Part shown: in pieces, positions 23,181 to 31,515 of the stretch
Position numbering within the stretch: position 1 is the first letter of the stretch
How the letters are laid out: every line of letters begins with the position of its first letter
NCBI GenBank assembly: GCA_015847255.1
Contig: JADLZK010007793.1
Coordinates: forward strand, 806,001-870,000
From: Hyparrhenia diplandra
Taxonomy: Eukaryota; Streptophyta; Magnoliopsida; Poales; Poaceae
Direction of reading: 5' to 3'
Length of the DNA: 64,000 nucleotides
Notes under the pieces: model-generated
Told to the model about the DNA's origin: nothing
The model's input: only the letters and a program-made list of their open reading frames with translations
Databases searched by the model: none
Program-made: the position numbers and the translations under genes

Positions 23181-23215
<35 letters not shown>

Positions 23216-23220
<5 letters not shown>

Positions 23221-23584
23221 AATTTTTCTACACCCTAGACGTGAGTTACACCCATACGTATATCTCAAGATTTGTGGTATATATGACCGAACAAAGTGTA
23301 TGTGGATGAAGTATATGATCATACTAGACCATCTATAGTGGTATATATGTTAAGTATGCATTCATACGTTGAGTATATGGATATACTTTTTTTTATATAC
23401 AAAAAGTAGTGGCATTTTATGTAATATATTAAAAATATAGGTTCCTTCGAAATTTTTTCGTGTAGTAAGATCTAGAGTATCTTAATATGAGTATCTAAAC
23501 ATACTCATACCGATAAACAAGTATGAACACATACACAATGTGGTTTTTTGAATATGGGTGTAACTAAGGGTGTATAGAAAGTGC

Positions 23585-23588
<4 letters not shown>
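23216..23588 (+). mobile_element. MITE copy B, complete, 373 bp
   Basis: Termini are GGGTAAATTTTTCTACACCC and, on the other strand, GGGTGCACTTTCTATACACCC. The flanks are (TA)n on both sides (23184-23215 and 23589-23624). It is collinear with both halves of copy A and lacks the Helitron, so it acts as the paralogous empty site. It has no coding capacity. Confidence 0.88.
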
Positions 23589-23624
<36 letters not shown>

Positions 23625-23625
<1 letters not shown>

Positions 23626-24271
23626 CTACTACTAGCAATGACTTCCTCTTTCATTACTTCATCCTTTCCATATCCCTCTCCCTTGTTCGATCTTACTCAT
23701 CAAATGGCACTCGGTTCATATCTCGTAAATTCGATCATTTACAAGGTTCAAAGAAAGGGTGGACTGTAGGTAAGCACTAATTCTCTGCATTTCCGTTTAC
23801 AAGGTTCAAACAAGGGCGTACGTAGCCCATTGTAGATTCCAGCCGAGAAGATTAAGGAATTGTGACAAGCAACCATGTTACTTTCTAAATTGTGCCTATA
23901 TCTACTCCAAAACTAGAGGCATTCATCTATTCATTCAAATACTACATATAGTGAGGTTAGCCATGTTATACGCTGCTTACTAAAGGGGGTTACACCTTCT
24001 CTCGTAGGTGTTGGTCAATCGGGATCCTACCAAGCCGGATAAATTATGGCCGATAGGTGCTTTGGATCTTTGTCATAGTTGAGGCAATGGTCCGCTTGCT
24101 TTGTTTGGAAATGGACTCGATATACCATCTAAATTCCAGAGAGTATGGGGTAGCGAGGGGTGCTAGGTCATTGTCAAAAGCATGAGGCCACGACGCCCCC
24201 GCTCAAGCACATAGTCGACATGTATGCTAATGGTCCCGTATCCTTTTTTTGAGCGGTGAAAAATGCTGAAG
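23625..24271. other. Unassigned sequence before the organelle mosaic
   Basis: No gene is recognised. A degenerate direct repeat of TTTACAAGGTTCAAA occurs at about 23737 and 23799. Style from about 23990 (GGTTACACCTTCTCTCGTAGG and following) could already be organellar, but this cannot be decided without a search. Confidence 0.3.
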
Positions 24272-24361
24272 ATGCATCCATCTAAGCAACCTTTTCGTAA
24301 ATTCAAACAACCTTTTCGTAAATCCAAACAACCTTTTCGTAGGCGTTCTCGAATAGGCGAG
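24272..24361 (+). pseudogene. rps18: Chloroplast rps18 5' fragment
   Basis: Ribosomal protein S18 of the chloroplast small subunit. The fragment reads MHPSKQPFRKFKQPFRKSK and continues with another KQPFR unit and RRSRIG. The tandem KQPFRKS heptapeptide is the grass-type N-terminal extension of this protein. The match ends after RRSRIG, where the sequence runs directly into psbB. The authentic start is altered, and only about 30 of the usual 160-170 residues remain. Confidence 0.85.
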
Positions 24362-24375
24362 GGGATTGAATTAAC

Positions 24376-24503
24376 ATTTGGCATGGTGCTCGAACCTTGT
24401 TCGAGATGTTTTTGATGGTATTGATCCAGACTTGGATGCTCAAGTTGAATTTGGAACATTCCAAAAAGTTGGAGATCCAACTACAAGGAGAGAGCAGACT
24501 TGA
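24376..24503 (+). pseudogene. psbB: Chloroplast psbB 3' end, copy 1
   Basis: C-terminal end of the CP47 antenna protein of photosystem II. In-frame islands read WHGARTLF-RDVFDGIDPD (with a local frame change), then DAQVEFGTFQKVGDPTTRRE and the stop at 24501-24503. Only the last 40 or so of about 508 residues are present. It is followed in normal chloroplast order by psbT, psbN and psbH, and preceded by an illegitimate junction to rps18. Confidence 0.9.
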
Positions 24504-24671
24504 TACCACATTGCTATGGTATCTTTCACCTCTCTTTTTTGTTTGATTTGACATGAGGAACATCTCCTGTCCTTTCTTTGACTCTTTTTCTTTTTTTATA
24601 TGGGAAATGATCCCAAATGATAAGTGAATAGGTGTGGAAGTTATAATTGTAAATAAACCAGGATTGAATCT

Positions 24672-24773
24672 ATGGAAGCATTGGTTTATACGTTCCTTTT
24701 AGTTTTGACTTTAGGGATAATTTTTTTCGCTATCTTCTTCCGAGAACCACCTAAGGTTCCGACTAAGAAATGA
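24672..24773 (+). CDS. psbT: Chloroplast-derived psbT, open reading frame intact
   Basis: Photosystem II protein T, a 33-residue single-span membrane protein. The frame is full length: MEALVYTFLLV at the start, TLGIIFFAIFFREPPKV in the membrane and stromal end, stop TGA at 24771. Length equals the normal gene. It sits between psbB and the opposite-strand psbN as in the chloroplast. Although intact, it lacks any nuclear promoter or transit peptide here and its neighbours are broken, so it is almost surely a passive copy. The second copy at 30455-30555 has lost one base. Confidence 0.92.
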   Translation: MEALVYTFLLVLTLGIIFFAIFFREPPKVPTKK

Positions 24774-24806
24774 AATTTTAATTGAAGGAAAGAAATAATT
24801 TAATTG

Positions 24807-24841
24807 AAGTAAGAAGTCCCCTGAGGGGAGACTTCTTACTT
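24807..24841. terminator. psbT/psbN intergenic stem-loop
   Basis: AAGTAAGAAGT and ACTTCTTACTT form an 11-bp perfect stem, with an inner CCCC/GGGG pairing around TGA. It lies between the convergent ends of psbT and psbN, where chloroplasts have a transcript-end hairpin. The outer stem is also kept in copy 2 (about 30386-30422), while the loop differs. Confidence 0.85.
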
Positions 24842-24844
24842 GAA

Positions 24845-24977
24845 TTAGTCCCCATGTTCTTCGAATGGATCTCTTAATTGTTGAGAGAGTTGCCCAAACA
24901 CGGTATATAAGGCATACCCAAAAAAAGCTTACAAGTAAACTAGATATGGAGATGGCGACTAAAGTTGTTGTTTCCAT
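24845..24977 (-). pseudogene. psbN: psbN, copy 1, frameshifted
   Basis: A 43-residue membrane protein needed for photosystem II assembly. The start reads METTTLVAISIS-SLLVSF, as in the family. A one-base insertion in the T/A run after this puts the rest out of frame; the downstream bases still encode ALYTVFGQ-LSQQLRDPFEE in another frame. Length is 133 instead of 132 nt. It lies on the opposite strand to psbT and psbH, the normal arrangement. Confidence 0.9.
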
Positions 24978-25080
24978 TTTTATAGAATTTCAAGATTACA
25001 ATGGATCTATGAAAAGATCGTGTATTTACAACTACAACGGAATTGTATACAAAGTCAACACCAATGATTAAATAGAATTT

Positions 25081-25192
25081 ATGGCTATACCGTTGAAGAT
25101 AGTTCTAGACCTAAGCCAAAACGGATTGCGTAGTAGTTTATTGAAACCCTTGAATTCAGGAATATGAGAAAGTTGCTCGGGTTGGGGGACTA
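25081..25192 (+). pseudogene. psbH: psbH 5' fragment, copy 1
   Basis: The 10-kDa phosphoprotein of photosystem II. The start ATGGCTATACC has lost about four bases relative to the MATQTVED start kept in copy 2. Islands reading EDSSRPKPK and LLKPLNS remain in shifting frames. The fragment stops at GGTTGGGGGACTACTC, about the WGTT codons, where it joins trnL-UAG. The remaining half of the gene is missing. Confidence 0.85.
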
Positions 25193-25195
25193 CTC

Positions 25196-25272
25196 GCCAT
25201 GGTGAAATTGGTAGACACGTTGCTCTTAGGAAGCGGTGCTCAAGCATCTCGGTTCGAATCCAAGTGGCGGCA
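25196..25272 (+). tRNA. trnL-UAG: Chloroplast trnL-UAG, decayed
   Basis: The sequence ATGGTGAAATTGGTAGACAC, the anticodon loop CTCTTAGGAAG (UAG) and the T-arm CGGTTCGAATCC ending TGGCGGCA identify the plastid leucine tRNA. About three bases of the 5' acceptor strand are lost (GCC-ATGG) and several stem substitutions are present, so it is probably not functional. In chloroplasts this gene lies in the small single copy near ccsA, far from psbH, so the junction is a rearrangement. Confidence 0.85.
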
Positions 25273-25423
25273 TTCTCAAAAAAAAAGAATACAATAAATT
25301 AGAAAATGGATTCAATTTGAAATTTCCAATTTTGTAATGGGACCTTATCGTTATGTTATTTGCAACTTCAGAACATATACTAACTCATATCTCTTTCTCA
25401 ACCATTTGAATTGTGATTACGAT
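25273..25423. other. AT-rich spacer between organelle fragments
   Basis: The first bases follow trnL-UAG and may be its natural flank. No further gene is seen before the ndhK remnant. Confidence 0.4.
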
Positions 25424-25525
25424 TCATTTGATAACCTTATTAGTTCGTGAACTTAGGGGATTACGTGATTCGTCAGAAAAAGGAATCTTTTCCTTCTTTT
25501 CTTCTGAATATTCAGTTAAGACCAT
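25424..25525 (-). pseudogene. ndhK: ndhK 5' fragment
   Basis: Subunit K of the chloroplast NADH dehydrogenase-like complex. The start MVLTEYSEEKKEKIPF and the following DESRN-LSSRTNKVIK resemble the grass form. It overlaps the ndhC stop by 10 bases (25516-25525), the normal ndhC/ndhK overlap. A stop follows after about 33 residues, and the iron-sulfur-binding body of the protein is absent. Confidence 0.75.
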
Positions 25526-25682
25526 TCCAAGGCTCCTTTTCGCCATGCATAAACTAAACCAACAACTAGGATAAGCACAAAAATGAAAGCTTTGATAAAA
25601 TGGATACACCCAATACGTCGAAACTCATTGCCCAAGGGTAGAGAAAGACTGTTTCCACATCAAAAACAACAAAAACTAGCGC
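25516..25682 (-). pseudogene. ndhC: ndhC 3' fragment
   Basis: Subunit C of the same complex, a three-span membrane protein of about 120 residues. The C-terminal half is kept in frame: FVVFDVETVFLYPWAMS, SFDVLGVSIFI, then FVLILVVGLVYAWRKGALEW and stop at 25516-25518. The first half is missing; the sequence beyond 25682 is unrelated. The residue after SIFI is K where E is usual. Confidence 0.9.
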
Positions 25683-26934
25683 ACGAAAGACCTCATTGCC
25701 GTCAAAGGGGTATGCCACTATTGGGTTTGTCAATGCTTCTGGTATTGGTCTAGGGAGGTGTACCGATCAATCTCTTAACAGATCTACCGGAGGAAGACAA
25801 AACCGACTCACCTTCTGGTCGCAGGGATCTGGTAATCAAATTCGTATAGCCCAACCTCTGCCACTCCTGCTTGGTTAGCTTCCTCACCAGCTCCCATTGC
25901 CAACTCTAAATTACATTCATTTCACTAGTCCACCAATCCAATTAGGATTCCCTCTCAATAAAAATCCTACCTTCGATTTTCCATGTGTCCTAGGCTTTTG
26001 AGGTCAAGTAGTAAGTAGAGTAGCCTGGGTAAGCTGATAGACGTATCTAATATGACACCCGATTTGTCAAAGGGATTGGATTGGTGACTTACCCATTCAA
26101 TGACTTTGGCACTGGATGTTCCAAAAACGGGTACTATCGGATCGGGTGAATTAGAGAATAGATAGAGGTCCGTTGGCATTTTAGCTTCTCTTCTCCTTTC
26201 AGGGCCTATCCGAAAGAGAATCTAGGACCTCTTGGTCCTGAATATCAGAATAGGACGAACGAACCGGCCTCTGCGGATATCTTTGCTTTGGAACAAAACA
26301 ATTAGCATTAGGCTCGGTCAACTAGAATGTGTATTATCCATATGGGAGATCTTCCCATCGAGAAGATCGATCGATCTGAGATGCTTTCCACAGTTACCAC
26401 CTTTTCAACCACATCATCTCTTTTACTTTCTCTCGAAGCTTTGTTGCTTGACTTAGCAATAGCTACGCCGACTACATCGGAAAGTCTTTGAAAGAAGTTG
26501 CAACATGCTCTTTTCCTTGGTTGCATCACCATTTGGTCTTGACAAAGAGATAAAGAAGATACGCTTGGGGGTCTTTTACTTTCTCATCCTTATAAGGTTT
26601 GTTGCTAGCTCTCAGATTAGTAGGCTTGATATGAGATTCCAGTTATCAATCTTGTAGTAGTGAAGCCGTTTACCGAGTCGTAGGCCAACAATAAGATTTG
26701 CCCTTAGCTTGTTCATACCGATATGCAAGTGGAGCTGGAGCTTATAAGTTTTAGTAAGCATATGGGGTTGAAGGAGATGCTGCTGCAGGATGGAATGCTT
26801 CCGGGGTGCCATAATCCTTCTATCAGGAATAATCGAGGGCACTGATTGACTACATCAATCATCGCTCAGTGAGCTATAAATCGCCGCCAATAGCGCTTCG
26901 CTTGCATGCAAGGCGGCTCGGATTTGTTGGCGAA
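25683..26934. other. Unassigned, mitochondrial-style sequence
   Basis: No gene or RNA is recognised in 1.25 kb. Frames are short. The position between chloroplast fragments and the base composition resemble spacer DNA of grass mitochondrial genomes, but I cannot name a region. Confidence 0.35.
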
Positions 26935-27119
26935 AAAGCGAAGAAATAGGTTCGTCGTTCCATAACAATATCATCAAGAACAAGAAAAAGAGCGAATATC
27001 TGTTTGGGTATTTCAATGGAAATACCTTTTATGGGTGTTTTATGTAGAAATACTATTTTTGCTTATTTTGACGATCCATGATACTGAGAAAAAGATAAAA
27101 GGGGTTCTTAGCTTTATTT
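26935..27119 (+). pseudogene. rpoC2: rpoC2 internal fragment
   Basis: Beta-double-prime subunit of the plastid-encoded RNA polymerase. In frame from about 27018: GISMEIPFMGVLCRNTIFAY, then FDDP, a stop replacing the usual Arg, a second stop, and EKDKRGS. This matches the region just before the grass-specific repeat insertion of rpoC2. The upstream part (FGYFNGN-like in another frame) is less certain. A C-terminal rpoC2 piece lies separately at 29705-30010. Confidence 0.75.
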
Positions 27120-27313
27120 GAAGCGTAGTTTTTAACCTTCAAAAGAAGGCCGGCGCTTTTTCCTTTCGTTACTCGGGCTCCCGGGTTGCTTTGGTGCGCC
27201 CCACCCCATCGGTCCTTTGTTGTACTTGACTTGACTCTCCCGCCTTGTCGCTTGGCGATCGCGGTGTTCAAAAATGGGGGAGTAAGTAAAAATAGAAAAA
27301 CTCACATTAGGTT
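27120..27313. other. Unassigned spacer between rpoC2 and trnV fragments
   Basis: Includes a GC-rich part near 27140-27260. No gene is seen. Confidence 0.3.
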
Positions 27314-27385
27314 TAGGGATAATTAGGCTCGAATCGATGACTTCCACCACGTCAAGGTGACACTCTACCGCTGAGTTATATCCCT
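27314..27385 (-). tRNA. trnV-GAC: Chloroplast trnV-GAC, near-complete
   Basis: On minus the sequence begins AGGGATATAACTCAGCGG and carries the anticodon loop CTTGACGTG (GAC). It is 72 nt, the normal length. The acceptor strands still pair, but the T-arm has substitutions that break pairing (ATCGA against CTAAT). In chloroplasts this gene lies in the inverted repeat near rrn16. Here it sits beside a rps19 piece. Confidence 0.88.
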
Positions 27386-27559
27386 TCCTCTCCCATCGAG
27401 AAAGAGAATTAACGAATCCTAAGGCAAAGGGGCGAAACGCAAGGCCAAGCCACTCTTCCTCAGGGCTTTCTTTCCGCACTATTATGGACGGTCAAATAAT
27501 GGGAAAAATTGGATTCAATTGTCAACCGGTCCTATCGAAAATAGGATTGACTATGGATT

Positions 27560-27690
27560 CGAATGGAAAAGAACATATACCTATTTACATAACAAATCCT
27601 ATGGTAGGTCGCAAATTGGGGGAATTCGTGCCTACTCGGCATTTCACGAGTTATGAAAGTACGAGAAAGGATACTAAATCTCGTCGTTAA
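27560..27690 (+). pseudogene. rps19: rps19 3' fragment fused to a new 5' end
   Basis: Ribosomal protein S19. The C-terminal part reads NGKEHIPIYITNPMVGRKLG and EFVPTRHFTSYE followed by RKDTKSRR and stop at 27688-27690. The upstream 25 codons, from an ATG at 27484, are unrelated but stay in frame, so the whole is a 68-codon chimeric open frame. The normal S19 N-terminus is missing. Confidence 0.88.
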
Positions 27691-27777
27691 TTGAATTGAG
27701 AATAGAAAGATTCAGAATAAACAAAATTTATAGGATTCAAATAATAAAATAAAGGTAGGGTGGTAATAACCTTATTT

Positions 27778-28098
27778 ATGACAAGTTTCAAATTGGTAAA
27801 GTATACCCCTAGGATAAAGAAGAAGAAGGGCTGAGAAAACTCATAAGAAAAGTTCCAACCGATCGTCTACTTAAATTCGAACGGGTTTTCAAAGCACAAA
27901 AACACATACATATGTCTGTTTTTCAAAGCACAAAGAGTTCTAGATGAGATTATTTGGCGTTACTACAAGGAAATCGTTATGATACTGAATCTCATGCCTT
28001 CTCGGCGTCGTATCCCATCTTAAAGTTGGTTTATTCGGCAAGAAACAAATGCTACTCATTATAAGGATTTCGACAAAATGAATTTATTCATCACTAAA
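27778..28098 (+). pseudogene. rpl22: rpl22 fragment
   Basis: Ribosomal protein L22, downstream of rps19 as in chloroplasts. It starts MTSFKLVKYTPRIKKKKG and is broken by a stop immediately after (GGCTGA). The frame then shows KVPTDRLLKFERVFKAQK, MSVF, VLDEI and, near the end, NLFITKAE in more than one frame. The match ends near 28098, where unrelated sequence begins. Confidence 0.88.
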
Positions 28099-28290
28099 GC
28101 CGAAGCATTCTATTTATCTGCAGCTTTGGTTGCGCAAGTGCTCACTGTGCTACTGTGGAACTAATACACATACGCCATCCATGTGCCTTCTGTTTTCTTA
28201 ACGTTGAGGGCTGGCTGGCTGGGAGAGAAAGTCCGTACGTAGCTTGAGCCGGGTTGAATGATTCCTTCCGGCTTTGAGTTAACCTTGACT

Positions 28291-28425
28291 CATGGGACGA
28301 AACTCCACTTCAGTACCATTATATGATTTAATGCCTTTGTCATTAGCTTCCAATCCATGTGTGGGGAACGAAGCCAATGATTCTAACCAACCCATGCCCA
28401 AGATATACCTAACATCAAGAGTAAA
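28291..28425 (-). pseudogene. Ty3/gypsy-like protease fragment inside the organelle mosaic
   Basis: On minus, LDVRYILGMGWLESLASFPT continues to a stop at about 28291 with no break (45 codons). ILGMxWL is the conserved C-terminal strand of gypsy retroelement proteases. Plant mitochondrial genomes often carry captured retroelement pieces, so it may have arrived with the organelle DNA. A later nuclear insertion is the alternative. Confidence 0.55.
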
Positions 28426-29704
28426 ATCCTATCGACCACAATGCCCAACCTTCGCCCTCTCGCACGTTCCAGAAATGCCATAAGTGGATCTTTTCCTGCT
28501 TACCAAGTATATTGTGGTGTGGACGACTGCAAAGTATTCTTTAACTCAACTCAACTTAGTGGCAGTAATCCCCTCGCCTACGCTAGATGCTCGCTGCAAG
28601 AAGCAAGCAAGCAAGCCGCCTCATAAAACCATTCTCTTTGCCATCTTGTTGAATCCATGCTTTTCCTCGTTAACAATCAATGCATGCAGTTCACAATCCC
28701 TCTTCGTACCATTAGTCTTTCAAGCATTCCTATACCGCACTCTATGTTTCACACAACCAAGAAGCAAGCAGTTAACAAGAAATTCTCTCCACAGGGCCTG
28801 GCCCTATAACCAAAGAGTCCCTTTTCCTATGAAGATTACCCTTTTTTCTATGCTTTCCTAGAATGCATTAAACCCTAGCCGAGTGATTAAACCCTAGAAT
28901 GCATTCTAGCACTATGATTCATTCATTACTAGCTTGATTCTATACAGGAAAGGCCCCGCGCTCATATCAACTAACAACTTTCATATCAACTTTGTACTTT
29001 TTATTGACCCTTTACTAGACCGGGCTTTTCCTTGCCTAGCAAACTAAATAAACAAACTTATCTTTCCTAGCTTGATTCCACACTACCAACTTCACCTACG
29101 ATCGAGCTACTCTTTCTACGAGAATATGCATTTGAGAAAGAAAAGTGGGCACTCACATCCTAGGGAAGTGTATACTTCGGGATTTCAACCAATGGAGTCC
29201 CGCCTCATGCGCTCACCCTTCAAATAGGGGACACGCCGCCTATCATGTTTGTTACGAAACATGGACCAAGCGGTGCGAGAAGAAACAAAGCTAGCAAATC
29301 GCCAGCGTAAGTCATCACCGGTAGTGCAACCGGATCGCATATACCAAGAATCATCTTTTTTTTGAGACTATAAGTGACTTTGTTCCTATAAGTAATTACC
29401 CGTCCTTCTATGCTATGCCATTACGATCAAGAAAAGCAGGGGGACAGAAATAGGTAAAAAAGCAGCTATCTCCCACTTACTAAAGAAATTCCTATTTTAG
29501 GAAGAAAGAACCAAACCTAAGATAGTCCCCTATAGACTATCTATAGATCTTGAATTCCCTTACTGGTCGTGAAGTAAATTGGAATAGGCAAACCTCAGAC
29601 AGTAGGAAAATAAAACTATCAGAAGATTTCGCATTAACTTACTGGGTCAGGAGATAAGACAAGCCGTTTCTAAGGAGAAAGAATTCCTCATTGATAAATC
29701 CTAT
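28426..29704. other. Unassigned, mitochondrial-style sequence
   Basis: About 1.3 kb without a recognised gene or RNA. It contains repeated short motifs (AAGCAAGC, ACCAACC) and plus-strand frames of 60-125 codons without domains. It is probably mitochondrial spacer. Confidence 0.3.
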
Positions 29705-30010
29705 CGTGAATAGATTTTTTTTTTGAATTTTGAAATAAAGGTTCTTGTCTTGTGGGGGATGATGCACAAATTTTTGGAATCCGGTACCAACGGGTATAAT
29801 CCCCCCAGAACTATGTTTTCTTTTAGGCCTTTCAACCAATCAATACGACCTCGTAGGGCAGCTTTTGCTAAAACTTGAGCAGTTTCTTGAAAACTTGCTT
29901 CAGATATGAAACTTTGGGTATTCAGGGAAGCCCTTGTTATTCCCAATAAGATTGCCCGATAATAGATCGATTCATCTAAAGCCCGCCCTGCTCGTTCTAC
30001 CCTATTAATT
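29705..30010 (-). pseudogene. rpoC2: rpoC2 C-terminal fragment, frameshifted
   Basis: On minus: RAGRALDESIYYRAILLGIT, then ASLNTQSFISEASFQETAQV, then LAKAALRGRIDWLKGLKEN, VVLGG region, and in a second frame GIIPVGTGFQKFVHHPPQDK followed by NLYF-IQKKNLF. A one-base change near 29805 shifts the frame. This is the conserved C-terminal part of the plastid RNA polymerase subunit. It abuts the psbH fragment of copy 2. Confidence 0.92.
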
Positions 30011-30055
30011 CCCCCGGTAAAAAAAAACATTAGACATTCCATCTTCGAAAACCCT

Positions 30056-30148
30056 TCCATATTCCGAATTCAAGGGTTTCAATAAACTACCTACGCTAGT
30101 CTGTTTTGGCTTAGGTCTAGAACTATCTTCAACAGTTTGTGTAGCCAT
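30056..30148 (-). pseudogene. psbH: psbH 5' fragment, copy 2
   Basis: The first 31 codons are intact: MATQTVEDSSRPKPKQTSVG and SLLKPLNSEYG. The reading frame then runs into unrelated sequence and stops. Between this fragment and the rpoC2 match there are about 45 bp of junction sequence. This copy breaks about ten codons earlier than copy 1, so the two copies have different end points. Confidence 0.9.
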
Positions 30149-30252
30149 AAATTCTATTTAATCATTGGTGTTGACTTTGTATACTATTCCATTAGAGTTG
30201 TAAATACACGATCTTTTTTATAGATCCATTGTAATCTTGAAATTCTATAAAA

Positions 30253-30383
30253 ATGGAAACAACAACTTTAGTTGCCATCTCCATATCGGTTTACTTGTAA
30301 GCTTTCTTGGGTATGCCTTATATACCGCGTTTGGGCAACCCTCTCAACAATTAAGAGATCCATTCGAAGAACATGGGGACTAA
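30253..30383 (+). pseudogene. psbN: psbN, copy 2, frameshifted
   Basis: It begins METTTLVAISISVYL and stops, because one G is missing in the TCGGGTTTACTT context. The remaining bases still encode ALYTAFGQPSQQLRDPFEE in another frame. Length is 131 instead of 132 nt. The lesion differs from the one in copy 1. Confidence 0.9.
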
Positions 30384-30454
30384 TTGAAGTAAGAAGTCTC
30401 CCTCTCAGGGACTTCTTACTTCAATTAAATTATTTCTTTCCTTCAATTAAAATT

Positions 30455-30555
30455 TCATTTCTTAGTCAGAACCTTAGGTGGTTCTCGAAAGAAGATAGCG
30501 AAAAAATTATCCCTAAAGTTGAAACTAAAAGGAACATATAAACCAATGCTTCCAT
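30455..30555 (-). pseudogene. psbT: psbT, copy 2, frameshifted
   Basis: It begins MEALVYMFLLVSTLGIIF and then leaves frame, because the T run after ATAA has six T where copy 1 has seven. Length is 101 instead of 102 nt. It lies on the same strand as the psbB fragment of this copy. Confidence 0.9.
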
Positions 30556-30687
30556 AGATTCGATCCTGGTTTATTTACAATTATAACTTCCACACCTATT
30601 CACTTATCATTTGGGATCATTTCCCATATAAAAATGAAAAAGAGTCAAAGAAAGGACAGGGAGATGTTCCTCATGTCAAATCAAACA

Positions 30688-31510
30688 AAAAAGAGAGGTG
30701 AAAGATACCATAGCAATGTGGTATCAGTCGCCTCTGTCTCTTTGTAGTTCGATCTCCAACTTTTTGGAATGTTCCAAATTCCACTTGAGCATCCAAGTCC
30801 GGATCAATACCGGCAAGAAAAACATGTCGAACAAGGTTCGAGCACCATGCCAAATGTGTCCGAACAAGAAGAGCAAAGCAAAGGTAGCATGACCAAAAGT
30901 GAACCAACCCTTGACTTGACCGCTGCGAAAAACACCATCGATTTCAAAGTAGCTCGACCGATTCAAAAATTTCCCTAATTGAGCACGCCGCGCATATTTT
31001 TTACATGATTCGGATTAGAATAACTTACTCCATTAAGTTTGCCACCATAGAACTCCACCGTTACGCCTACTTGTTCAACACTATATTTGGATTCTCCCCG
31101 CTCTTCTAAAAGGAACGTCCCGCTCTCACAATTCCCTCTTCATCCGCCAAAACTACCGTAAATGTTTCAAGAAAAAGTAGGCAAATGACGTACAAAAAGC
31201 TCGTGTCCTTCTTTATCTCTAAAAGACGGGATGTCCTAACCATCCAACAGCTATGCCATCCCCATTGTCCATTGAGCACGCTCTCGAATAATCCCCTTTT
31301 GTCGGATTATTACCAATATAATCATAAAGGCTATTTTTTCGTGAATTTTAGACCAAGCTTACGATAAACTAAGATTTTTGGCTAACCCATCGCTAACTCT
31401 TCGATATATTTCTTGCGGAAAGTATCCCTAATCCCACGATAACGAGTAGGCCCAAATAATTCGATTCGGGTAGTTGTTGATCCATACCACATAGTTTCGG
31501 CAACTCCGTC
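30688..31510 (-). pseudogene. psbB: psbB 3' half, copy 2
   Basis: On minus, islands in order are GVAETMWYGSTTTRIELFG, FYDYIGNNP, SMDNGDGIAVGWLGHPVF, KYSVEQVGVTVEFYGG, GWFTFGHATFALLFLFGHIW, HGARTLF, GIDPDLDAQVEFGTFQKVGD. About 270 residues of CP47 are represented, with repeated frameshifts and stops. The fragment extends about 700 bp further upstream than copy 1. Confidence 0.92.
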
Positions 31511-31515
31511 TAGCC

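Larger units (their letters stand above)
20061..23182 (+). mobile_element. MITE copy A, interrupted by a Helitron
   Basis: The left end reads GGTAAATTTTTTTCTACACCC and the right end GGGTGTATAGAAAGTGCAC, forming imperfect terminal inverted repeats, both abutting (TA)n. The left 130 bp (20061-20190) and right 243 bp (22940-23182) are each collinear with the complete copy at 23216-23588, with the Helitron in between. Without the Helitron the copy is about 373 bp, the same as its neighbour. Insertion into TA repeats hides the target duplication. A TA target would suit a Tc1/mariner-derived MITE, but the superfamily is unproven. Confidence 0.8.
24376..25192. repeat. Arm 1 of the inverted psbB-psbT-psbN-psbH duplication
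   Basis: This segment and 30056-30870 (arm 2) carry the same chloroplast region in opposite orientation, about 5 kb apart. Shared features include the psbT/psbN hairpin and the poly-purine spacer upstream of psbT. Independent frameshifts and different end points show that the copies diverged before or after separate captures. Confidence 0.9.

Noticed and set aside
20041..23215. A 3.1-kb autonomous relative of the MITE carrying genes
   Set aside because: The extra interior has its own Helitron termini, and the sister copy shows that the interior is a later insertion.
24163..24563. Minus-strand proteins opposite rps18/psbB
   Set aside because: They are antisense readings of recognised chloroplast genes.
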